Shown one piece after another: positions 25,773-32,673 of a DNA stretch of 45,200 nucleotides (position 1 is its first letter; each line of letters opens with the position of its first letter). The stretch spans positions 1 to 45,200 of the forward strand of contig NZ_JARFML010000047.1 of assembly GCF_029167105.1 (NCBI RefSeq), given 5' to 3'. The DNA is from Bradyrhizobium yuanmingense. GTDB lineage: Bacteria > Pseudomonadota > Alphaproteobacteria > Rhizobiales > Xanthobacteraceae. The position numbers were made by a program, and so were the translations under genes. The notes beneath the pieces were generated by a model. That model was given only the letters and a program-made list of their open reading frames with translations. It ran no database searches and had not been told where the DNA came from.

Positions 25773-27047
25773 ATGCGCATCCTTCTCGTCGGGGCTACAG
25801 GACTTATCGGATCGGCGATCCACGCCAGGCTGTCCGCCGAAGGACATGACTGCATCTTGGTGTCGCGCCATCCCGCGGCGACGCACGATCCTCGCCACGT
25901 CGCGCTCGACGTCGCCCGGACCACCGATGTGTCGAAATGGAAGAGCCTTCTCGCCGGCGTCGATGCCGTGATCAATGCAGCGGGTGCGCTGCAGGGACGG
26001 GACATGCAAGGCGTTCATGTCGCCGGCAGCGCAGCACTCTATGCGGCCTGCGAGACCGCCGGGGTCCGCAGGGTTATCCTGTTCTCGGCAATCGGCAGCA
26101 ATGTCGATGCGCTCAGCGATTTTTCCCGCACCAAGCGCGAGGGCGAAGCCGCCTTGATGGCGCGGGAGCTCGATTGGGTGGTGCTGCGGCCTTCTGTCGT
26201 GGTCGGCCGGCCCGCCTATGGTGGCAGCGCGCTGCTGCGCGGGCTGGCGGCGCTGCCGGTTCTGCCGGTGATGCCCGACACGGCGGCGATTCAACCGGTG
26301 CATCTCGACGACGTCGTTGAGACCGTGCTGTTCTTCCTGAAACCCAGCGCGCCTTCGCGGGTCGCGGTCGATCTGGCCGGCCCGCGGCGGATCGCCTTCA
26401 GCGATGCGGTCGCGCTGTTTCGCGCCTGGCTGCGCTGGCGCCCGGCCTATCGCCTGCAGCTGCCGCGCTGGGCGGCTTCAATTGCCTATCGTGCGGGCGA
26501 CGTTGCCCAGATGCTGGGATGGCGAACGCCCATCAATACGACGGCACAGGCGGAAATGCGCCGCGGTGCGACCGGCGATCCCGAGCCCTGGCGTCGATTG
26601 ACCGGCACTCCATCGCGCGATCTCGAAGCCGCGCTCGCAAGCGAGCCTGCGTCGGTGCAGGAACGATGGTTTGCACGGCTGTATGCACTCAAGCCGCTGA
26701 TCTTCGGCGTCTTCGGCGCGTTCTGGATCGCCACAGGCATCATCTCGCTGAGCGCGGGCTGGAATATCGGCATGTCGTTGCTGCTTGAAGGCGGGCTGCA
26801 AGGGAACGTCGCGGCGCTCACCGTCACCGCGGGCGCGCTCGCCGACATCGTCATCGGCATCGCCATTCTCTGGCGGCCTCTGAGCCGCTACGGACTCTGG
26901 GCAGCATTGATCATCTCGCTCACCTATGCCGTGATCGGCACGGCGCTGGTGCCACGGCTGTGGGCCGATCCGCTGGGACCGATGCTGAAGATCTGGCCGG
27001 TGATCATGCTCAACCTGGTCGCCATGGCCATCCGCGAGGATCGTTGA
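25773..27047 (+). CDS. SDR family oxidoreductase fused to a DoxX-like membrane domain
   Basis: This 424-residue fusion has an N-terminal NAD(P)-binding Rossmann domain of the atypical SDR type (MRILLVGATGLIGSAI, about 1-290) and a C-terminal DoxX-like part (about 300-424) with four predicted transmembrane helices. The SDR part has FSAIGSNVDALSDFSRTKRE in place of a classic YxxxK, as in NmrA/NAD-dependent epimerase-like members. The ATG at 25773 follows AAGGATCAG. The stop overlaps the next ATG by one base, so it is cotranslated with the DUF2269 protein. Probable role: membrane-bound redox chemistry, substrate unknown. Confidence 0.85.
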   Translation: MRILLVGATGLIGSAIHARLSAEGHDCILVSRHPAATHDPRHVALDVARTTDVSKWKSLLAGVDAVINAAGALQGRDMQGVHVAGSAALYAACETAGVRRVILFSAIGSNVDALSDFSRTKREGEAALMARELDWVVLRPSVVVGRPAYGGSALLRGLAALPVLPVMPDTAAIQPVHLDDVVETVLFFLKPSAPSRVAVDLAGPRRIAFSDAVALFRAWLRWRPAYRLQLPRWAASIAYRAGDVAQMLGWRTPINTTAQAEMRRGATGDPEPWRRLTGTPSRDLEAALASEPASVQERWFARLYALKPLIFGVFGAFWIATGIISLSAGWNIGMSLLLEGGLQGNVAALTVTAGALADIVIGIAILWRPLSRYGLWAALIISLTYAVIGTALVPRLWADPLGPMLKIWPVIMLNLVAMAIREDR

Positions 27048-27526
27048 TGCTCTACTTCCTCGTGAAGATGGCGCACATCATCGGCGCTGTCGTGCTGCTC
27101 GGCACCGGGGCCGGCATCGCCTTCTTCATGCTGGTGGCGCATCTGCGCGGCGACCCGCGCGAGATCGCCGGCGTCGCGCGGACGGTGGTGCTGGCCGACT
27201 TCCTGTTCACGGCGAGTGCCGTGATCCTGCAGCCGATCACCGGGACTTGGCTCGCCTGGTCGAGCGGGTATTCCCTCGGCGACGGCTGGGTGGCGGCGTC
27301 GATTGCACTGTATCTCGTGACCGGCGCCTTCTGGCTGCCGGTGGTGTGGATGCAGATGCAGATGCGCGATCTCGCCGTGGCGGCGGTCGCGACCAACGGC
27401 AAGCTGCCCGCCCGCTATCACCGTCTCTTCTGGTGGTGGTTCGCCTTCGGCTTTCCGGCGTTTGCGGCCGTGCTGATGATCTTCTGGCTGATGATCGCCC
27501 GTCCGGCCATTCCGTACTGGGATTAG
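27047..27526 (+). CDS. DUF2269 family integral membrane protein
   Basis: This 159-residue protein has four predicted transmembrane helices and the DUF2269 features LVKMAHIIGAVVLLGTGAGI, FLFTASAVILQPITGTWLAW and WWWFAFGFPAFAAVLMIFWL. The family's function is unknown. It commonly accompanies SDR-DoxX fusions, here with a TGATG overlap. The conserved His and Trp residues in helices 1 and 4 could bind a cofactor, but this is speculation. Confidence 0.85.
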   Translation: MLYFLVKMAHIIGAVVLLGTGAGIAFFMLVAHLRGDPREIAGVARTVVLADFLFTASAVILQPITGTWLAWSSGYSLGDGWVAASIALYLVTGAFWLPVVWMQMQMRDLAVAAVATNGKLPARYHRLFWWWFAFGFPAFAAVLMIFWLMIARPAIPYWD

Positions 27527-27567
27527 GTTCGCCTTCAGGGCAACCCCACCTGCCTGATCACCCAACC

Positions 27568-27600
27568 AGAGCGGGGCGCGTGGCCAGCGCACCCCGCTCT
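27568..27600. terminator. Bidirectional hairpin between convergent operons
   Basis: AGAGCGGGG (27568-27576) pairs perfectly with CCCCGCTCT (27592-27600) around a 15-base loop. It lies between the DUF2269 stop and the stop of the minus-strand stress operon. T-tracts are weak on both sides. Confidence 0.6.
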
Positions 27601-27610
27601 CCCTCGCTCA

Positions 27611-28345
27611 TTACGGAGCCTTTACCTCGGCCCGGGCAGCTGCCGCGGCGTCCATCCCGGCCTGCTTGACTCGGTCCACAATTTCGGCGCCGGTATCGCT
27701 GATTTCCGAGACAACCGTGTCCGAGGCTTCACGCAGGGCCTGCGAGACCGCACCGGCGCGCCGGTTCAGGTCAGCCTTCACGTCGTCGCTGACGTCTCCG
27801 ATGTACTGGTTCTCGATCTCGGAGGCGCGGAACGCGCCCGCCACGGCCGCACCAATTGCGATGCCCACGACCCCCAGCACGAGCGGTTGCCGCTCCAGCA
27901 TGTCCGCCAGTGACGACTTCGCACTCGTCATGGTGTCCTTGTTCGGAAGCGAATTGCCCAGCTTGCTGAATTGCTCCTGCGCGAAGGCGACGCCCTCGTC
28001 GAAACGATCCCGGACGCCCTCGGCGGCCTGGGAGACAGTATCGGAAGCGGCGGCGGTCGCGCCACGCAGGGTCTCCCCGACCCCTTGCGAGCCGTCGTTG
28101 TCCATTTCGGGGGCGGTCGGCGGCGCGACGGTCCGCTTGATCACGGATGCTGCCGACCTGAAACCACTCGTCCCGATATCGGCAACAGGTTCGACGGCCT
28201 CGGCGGCGGAACGCGCCACAGTCTTCAGCCTCTGGTCGCCGGCCAACAGCCAAAGCGCGCCGCCTCCGATGAGGGCCGCGGCGAGCGGGTTGTCCCTGGC
28301 GGCCGTTACCAGATTGTCGATAAAGCTGATCTTTGTGCTGCTCAT
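27611..28345 (-). CDS. Hypothetical membrane-associated protein, last gene of stress operon
   Basis: This 244-residue protein has two hydrophobic glycine-rich segments (about 20-36, NPLAAALIGGGALWLLAG, and about 155-172, PLVLGVVGIAIGAAVAG) separated by a long amphipathic helical region rich in Ala, Val, Asp and Ser. The pattern resembles YqjD/ElaB-like and LEA-like membrane stress proteins, but I cannot assign a family. Its ATG overlaps the stop of the holin-like gene by four bases. It probably acts at the inner membrane with its operon partners. Confidence 0.75.
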   Translation of the reverse strand: MSSTKISFIDNLVTAARDNPLAAALIGGGALWLLAGDQRLKTVARSAAEAVEPVADIGTSGFRSAASVIKRTVAPPTAPEMDNDGSQGVGETLRGATAAASDTVSQAAEGVRDRFDEGVAFAQEQFSKLGNSLPNKDTMTSAKSSLADMLERQPLVLGVVGIAIGAAVAGAFRASEIENQYIGDVSDDVKADLNRRAGAVSQALREASDTVVSEISDTGAEIVDRVKQAGMDAAAAARAEVKAP

Positions 28346-28758
28346 CGCACCATTCCCTTCATGGTGTCCTTGTCTTTTTCCAACTGGCCGATCGTTTCGC
28401 GGGGAGCCAGCTGACGCATGTTAAGCCGGTTCATCCCCATGGCGACCAGCGCGGCGGCGACGGCCGCAGCGATGACTGCCGATGTCAGATATGACAGCGG
28501 CTGCGACCATCCTGCGGAGATCAATGCGGCCGAGAGGGCAAACAAGGCCATGACGATGGCCGGGATCACCAGAACGGCGCCGCCTACGATCAAGCCGACG
28601 GCGCCGCCGATCTTCTGGAGCTTCTCGCCAACTTCTGCCTTTGCCAGGTCGATCTCGTTCTGGAACAGCTTGGCGAACTGCGACATGGCATCGCCGAGCA
28701 GCGTCGAGATTTCCCTGAACTCGCTTTTGCTGGTTTTGATATCGCGCTCGATGCTCAT
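28342..28758 (-). CDS. Phage-holin-superfamily membrane protein (DUF1469/YqjE-like)
   Basis: This 138-residue protein has the DUF1469 (holin-X, YqjE-like) layout: an amphipathic N-terminal helix with LFQNEIDLAKAEVGEKLQKI, then two transmembrane helices at about 52-77 and 85-108, and a basic tail. Despite the name these are cellular inner-membrane proteins; E. coli YqjE lies beside YqjD. Four-base overlaps with both neighbours show tight coupling. Nothing phage-related surrounds it. Confidence 0.8.
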   Translation of the reverse strand: MSIERDIKTSKSEFREISTLLGDAMSQFAKLFQNEIDLAKAEVGEKLQKIGGAVGLIVGGAVLVIPAIVMALFALSAALISAGWSQPLSYLTSAVIAAAVAAALVAMGMNRLNMRQLAPRETIGQLEKDKDTMKGMVR

Positions 28759-29432
28759 GGTAACGTGCTGCCCTGGAAGGATGAGGATTGTTGCGTATGG
28801 GGGTTACGGGTCCCGGACTCCTGATTCCAGCTTTGCTCTCCCGCCGAAAACGGGGACCCACCTGACGTTTGCCCGCTCCCCGACGTGCTGCCAGGGGTGT
28901 TGCGCTGCCCTTGGGATGACGACTGTCCGCCGGATGCCTTCAGGAAGCGAACGGCCGCGAAGCCAGCCAGCACCGATATGCCAAGAAAGGCGGCCGGCTG
29001 ACGTTTGGCGAAATCGGTCGCGCCTGCGACAAGATCTCGGAAACTTCCGTCCCGGATCTTCTGGGCGGCATCTTCGACATAGTCCGCCGCCGAACCGATG
29101 CCGCGTGCGGCGAACGGTACGTCGCTCTCGAAAGCCCGGCCGGCCTCGCGGATGTTGCCCGCGAGGCGCTCGACGAAATCGGCGCCCGATCGCTGCTGTT
29201 CGCGCGCCTGGCTCTGGATCTGGTCCATGGTTCCGTCCGCGACGCCCTTTGCTGCATCCGCGGCCTCGCCGAACTTGTCTCTCGCGACGTCGGCCGATGC
29301 CCGGAACGCATCGCCGGCGCGCTGCTTCATCTCCGCTCCGGCATCGCCGATCTGCTCTTTCATGTCCTTCGCGGTGCCCTTGTCCTGGTTCTTTGCGAAC
29401 TGCTTCACGTTGTGCGGGTCCAAATCGCTCAT
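28755..29432 (-). CDS. Hypothetical protein, amphipathic with one membrane segment
   Basis: This 225-residue protein starts with a charged CsbD-like stretch (HNVKQFAKNQDKGTAKDMKE), then a long helical region rich in Ala, Asp, Lys and Arg, one hydrophobic segment at about 146-163 (AAFLGISVLAGFAAVRFL), and a disordered Ser/Gly/Gln-rich tail. This resembles stress-induced membrane-associated proteins of rhizobia. It overlaps the holin-like gene by four bases and follows the DUF3618 gene by 11 bases. Function is unknown. Confidence 0.72.
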   Translation of the reverse strand: MSDLDPHNVKQFAKNQDKGTAKDMKEQIGDAGAEMKQRAGDAFRASADVARDKFGEAADAAKGVADGTMDQIQSQAREQQRSGADFVERLAGNIREAGRAFESDVPFAARGIGSAADYVEDAAQKIRDGSFRDLVAGATDFAKRQPAAFLGISVLAGFAAVRFLKASGGQSSSQGQRNTPGSTSGSGQTSGGSPFSAGEQSWNQESGTRNPHTQQSSSFQGSTLP

Positions 29433-29443
29433 GATCGTTTCCT

Positions 29444-30403
29444 TCAGGTGTTGGTTTGAGAGGGGCTAAAGGCAGCTTTGACCACGTCGTCCGCAGCCTC
29501 CTTCAGAGTGTCCGCCATGTTCTGCGTCATGCGGCTGGCATGGGTGCCGAGATCAGCATCGGCGACCCTTTGCGCCGCAGCATCGGCCGCCGACGTGGTG
29601 GCGTCTTTCGCGGCCTCGAACCCGGATTGCGCCGCGGCGGCAGCGGCCTGCTTCACACCGTCGCTCGTCCGGCCCATAACCTTAGCTTCGACCTTGGTCT
29701 CAGGAAGAGCAGCCGCAATGATGGCGCCGATCGCGATGCCCAGGCCGCCGATGAGCGCAGCATTGTCGCCAATGGTCTGCCGGGCCTGGTCAGGCGCGCT
29801 CGCGGCGGCATCCCTGGTTGCATTCATGCCACTCTTGAGCTTTTCACTCGCAAAACTGGCAGCACGCGCCGCGCTCTCCCGCAGATCAGCGGCAATGCCG
29901 GCGGCCTTCTCCTGCGCATCATCAGCCATGCCAGCGGTTCGGCTTTGCGCGGAGGACAGCGTCTCCTTGGCATCACCCTGCATCGCCCGTGCGCCCTCGG
30001 CCATCTCCTCAAGCATGTGCCCGGCTTTGTCCAAGACCGGGCCGGTGACGTCTGCAGCACGGTGGCGCACCGTCTTCGAAGTCAGGGCGAGCCCTGCGCC
30101 GATCATGAGAAGTGGCAACGGCGTACCTCGCACCAACCGAAGCAACGGAACGCCCACTGCGGCGCCCGCGGCCACTGCGCGCATCGGGTTGTCCATGATC
30201 TGTTGCTTGAGCCCTTCGACCCAGCTCTGGGTCTTGTGGCTGACGTATTCGGTGACTTCGGATTTGATGTGCTGCGGCGAGACTTTGTGGCGAATGTCGT
30301 CGGCGGTGTCCGATATCTGCTCCTTCAACCGTCCGACCGTTGCCGCCAGCTCGGCGCGGCTACGCTCGGACTCGCGTCTCAACTCCTCCACGGATCGTGT
30401 CAT
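29444..30403 (-). CDS. DUF3618-domain membrane protein, first gene of stress operon
   Basis: This 319-residue protein opens with a DUF3618 segment (MTRSVEELRRESERSRAELA, then ATVGRLKEQISDTADDIRHK). Two hydrophobic stretches follow (about 72-88 and 95-108, with LPLLMIGAGLALTS), then a long Ala-rich helical region with LEA-like repeats and a third hydrophobic segment at about 218-236. DUF3618 proteins are thought to be envelope stress factors, with no known reaction. A GAGGG ribosome site precedes the ATG. The gene lies 41 bases downstream of an EcfG-type promoter. Confidence 0.8.
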   Translation of the reverse strand: MTRSVEELRRESERSRAELAATVGRLKEQISDTADDIRHKVSPQHIKSEVTEYVSHKTQSWVEGLKQQIMDNPMRAVAAGAAVGVPLLRLVRGTPLPLLMIGAGLALTSKTVRHRAADVTGPVLDKAGHMLEEMAEGARAMQGDAKETLSSAQSRTAGMADDAQEKAAGIAADLRESAARAASFASEKLKSGMNATRDAAASAPDQARQTIGDNAALIGGLGIAIGAIIAAALPETKVEAKVMGRTSDGVKQAAAAAAQSGFEAAKDATTSAADAAAQRVADADLGTHASRMTQNMADTLKEAADDVVKAAFSPSQTNT

Positions 30404-30443
30404 CGCGTTACCCTCTTGCTTTGTTTCTTGGATTTGAGGTCGA

Positions 30444-30468
30444 ACTCACGCTGTGTTGAATCGTTCCT
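30444..30468 (-). promoter_or_regulatory. EcfG-type general stress promoter
   Basis: On the minus strand GGAAC is followed after 16 bases by AGTT, close to the EcfG consensus GGAAC-N16/17-CGTT with one mismatch in the -10 element. It is correctly placed before the DUF3618 operon. This predicts control by the PhyR-NepR-EcfG stress cascade of alphaproteobacteria. Confidence 0.65.
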
Positions 30469-30658
30469 CGCGCCGCTTGGGCGCTTGCTGGGACGACGAT
30501 ATGCGTGAAGCAGCGCAAGGGAGAGCGACGTCGAGCGCCCAGCCATTGCTGGATGCAGAGGGTTCGAAAGGTCTGCTCCGGGTCAAAACGCCGCACTGAT
30601 GCGCGGCTCACCGCACCGGCGTCAGCACCAGGAAGCAGGACCTGTCGTTGCTTACACG

Positions 30659-31864
30659 CTACCCCGCCGCCGCCTTCGCGGGGGCCACGTTGATCGCCAG
30701 CTTGCCGTAGCGATCGGTGAAAGCCTCGGTATCGATCTCTTCCAGCTCGATCTCGCCGCTCATCACGCCCTGCTTCCAGGCGGCCTGCGCCGGATCGTTC
30801 TGGAACTCCGGCATCACCTCGCGGCCGAACAGCTCCAGCGACTCGCAGATATGCTCGTGGCTGTTCTTGCCGGCCTGGTTGAGCAGGATGACCTGGTCGA
30901 TGTGCGAGGACTGGAAGCGCTTCAGCTTCTTCCGGATCGTCTCGGGCGAGCCGATCAGGCCGCCGCGCAGCGCCGCCTCCTGGGCTTGCGGATTGTCGCG
31001 CTTCCACTTGTTGTACTCGTCCCACATATTGACGGTGTAGGGCGCGGGGCGCTGGCGGCTCTGCGAAGCGCCGTAGAAGCGCAGCGCGAACTGGAAGAAG
31101 GTGGCGCCGTCGGCGCGGGCGCGCGCCTCCTCGTCCGTCTTCGCGCACATGAAGAACGAGACCCGCGCCATGTTGGGATTGATCTCGTAGTCGGCGAGCT
31201 TGTGCAGGCGCTTGGTGATGGCGTTGTAATAGGCGTGCACCCAGGCGTGGGCCGCATCGGCGCTGACGAACTGGAAGCCGAGCGCACCGAAACCGTGGCG
31301 GCCGGCGCGCTCGATCGTCGGCAGCTGCGAGCACGCCATCCACAGCGGCGGATGCGGCTTCTGCACCGGCTTCGGCACGACGTTGCGCAAGGGGATGTCG
31401 AAATACTTGCCGTGATGCTCGCTGCCGGCATCCCTGAACATCGGGAAGATCGCCGCGACCGCCTCCTCGAACACCTCCTTCTTCGTCTCCATGTCACGGC
31501 CGAACGGCTCCAGCTCGGTGATCGAGGCGCTCTCTCCCATGCCGAACTCGCAGCGGCCGTTCGAGAGCAGATCCAGCACCGCGACACGCTCGGCGACGCG
31601 CGCCGGATGGTTGGTGGTGAGCTGGAGGATGCCGTGGCCGAGCCGGATGTTCTTGGTGCGCTGGCTTGCGGCAGCCAGGAAGGATTCCGGCGAGGGCGAG
31701 TGCGAATATTCCTCGAGGAAGTGATGCTCGACCACCCAGGCATGGTCGTAGCCGAGCCAGTCGGCGAGCTCCATCTGCGAGAGCGCATTCTGATAAAGGG
31801 CGAGCTCGTCGCCGGCCGCCCAGGGCCGCGGCAGCTGCAGCTCGTAGAAGATGCCGAACTTCAT
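30659..31864 (-). CDS. LLM class flavin-dependent monooxygenase
   Basis: This 401-residue bacterial luciferase-like protein begins MKFGIFYELQLPRPW and has a TIM-barrel pattern with WVVEHHFLEEYSHSPSPESF, LGHGILQLTTNHPARVAERV, LDLLSNGRCEFGMGESASIT and a C-terminal GSPETIRKKLKRF. Such enzymes use reduced FMN and oxygen on varied substrates. It is longer than many single-domain members (about 330). It is divergent from napE with a 266-base spacer, and its relation to nitrate reduction is not evident. A flavin reductase is not adjacent. Confidence 0.87.
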   Translation of the reverse strand: MKFGIFYELQLPRPWAAGDELALYQNALSQMELADWLGYDHAWVVEHHFLEEYSHSPSPESFLAAASQRTKNIRLGHGILQLTTNHPARVAERVAVLDLLSNGRCEFGMGESASITELEPFGRDMETKKEVFEEAVAAIFPMFRDAGSEHHGKYFDIPLRNVVPKPVQKPHPPLWMACSQLPTIERAGRHGFGALGFQFVSADAAHAWVHAYYNAITKRLHKLADYEINPNMARVSFFMCAKTDEEARARADGATFFQFALRFYGASQSRQRPAPYTVNMWDEYNKWKRDNPQAQEAALRGGLIGSPETIRKKLKRFQSSHIDQVILLNQAGKNSHEHICESLELFGREVMPEFQNDPAQAAWKQGVMSGEIELEEIDTEAFTDRYGKLAINVAPAKAAAG

Positions 31865-32027
31865 GGCGTCGCTCTCCCGCTTGTTCTTGTTGAGCTCATC
31901 TTAAAGGGCGAGGCGAAGCTGTCTACGCGGTGGCAATTCCGCCGCGCGGGAGAATGATTTCGCCGGCCGGCGTGCGAAGCGGGGCTGGTCTCGCCCCGGC
32001 GCGGCGGCATCCGCACAAGCGGGCAGG

Positions 32028-32041
32028 TTGATCCAGATCAA
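32028..32041 (+). promoter_or_regulatory. FixK-type box of napEDABC
   Basis: TTGATCCAGATCAA is a perfect 14-base palindrome of the FixK/FNR type (TTGAT-N4-ATCAA), 89 bases before the napE ATG. In Bradyrhizobium the nap operon is activated by FixK2 under low oxygen through such a box. No other box is visible in the divergent spacer. Confidence 0.85.
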
Positions 32042-32130
32042 CGCCGTGGCGGCCCGGATGCATCAGAAGTGAAGTAAGGCAACGGCCCGGATGCCGTCCC
32101 GATTCCCCATCTCATCCCGAGAGACCGAAT

Positions 32131-32316
32131 ATGTCGGCCCCTGACGACACGACGTCGCGCGTGCGCCGTAAGCGCATGGAGATTTTCGCCTTCCTGTTCC
32201 TGACCGCGATCGTGATGCCCGTGCTCGCGGTCGGGACCGTCGGCAGTTACGGCCTTGGCGTCTGGATCTACCAGATGTTTGCCGGCCCTCCCGGCCCGCC
32301 GCCCTCCCCGCATTGA
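32131..32316 (+). CDS. napE: Periplasmic nitrate reductase subunit NapE
   Basis: This 61-residue protein has a basic N-terminus (VRRKRMEIFAFLFLTAIVMP) and one transmembrane helix, ending in a Pro-rich tail. The size, the RKRMEIFAFLFLTAIVMPVL motif region and its place at the head of the nap operon identify NapE, an integral membrane protein of unsettled role in nitrate respiration. napD follows after 26 bases. Confidence 0.92.
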   Translation: MSAPDDTTSRVRRKRMEIFAFLFLTAIVMPVLAVGTVGSYGLGVWIYQMFAGPPGPPPSPH

Positions 32317-32342
32317 TCGGCAACCAGCGAAAGACAGGCATC

Positions 32343-32657
32343 ATGGCTCACGCCACACTCAACCGCCGCGCCCTGATCACCGGTCGCGTGCTCACCGCCG
32401 AGCGCATCGTGCCGCCGCCGGGCGCGGAGATCGCCAGCATCATCGTGCAGGCGCGGCCCGAGCGCCTTGCCGAACTGGAAGCGGAGATCGCAGCCCTTCC
32501 CGGCTGCGAGATCCATGCCCGCGACGCGCGCGGAAAGCTCGTCGTCGTCGCCGAAGCGCCGGATGCCGGCAGCCTTGGCACCATGCTCAACACCATTCAG
32601 TCGCTGCAGCACGTCTATTCCGCAGCGCTGGTGTTCCACGCCATCGAAACGACCTAA
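32343..32657 (+). CDS. napD: NapA maturation chaperone NapD
   Basis: This 104-residue cytoplasmic protein has the NapD pattern EIASIIVQARPERLAELEAE followed by IAALPGCEIHARDARGKLVV. NapD binds the Tat signal of NapA and holds it back until the cofactor is inserted. The ATG at 32343 gives the usual length, and an upstream start would add ten residues from the spacer. napA starts 16 bases after its stop. Confidence 0.93.
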   Translation: MAHATLNRRALITGRVLTAERIVPPPGAEIASIIVQARPERLAELEAEIAALPGCEIHARDARGKLVVVAEAPDAGSLGTMLNTIQSLQHVYSAALVFHAIETT

Positions 32658-32673
32658 CGGCCGGAGAGCCATC

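Noticed and set aside
28342..28758. Holin name as evidence of a prophage
   Set aside because: The DUF1469 protein belongs to the cellular YqjE-like group and no integrase, capsid or lysin gene is near.
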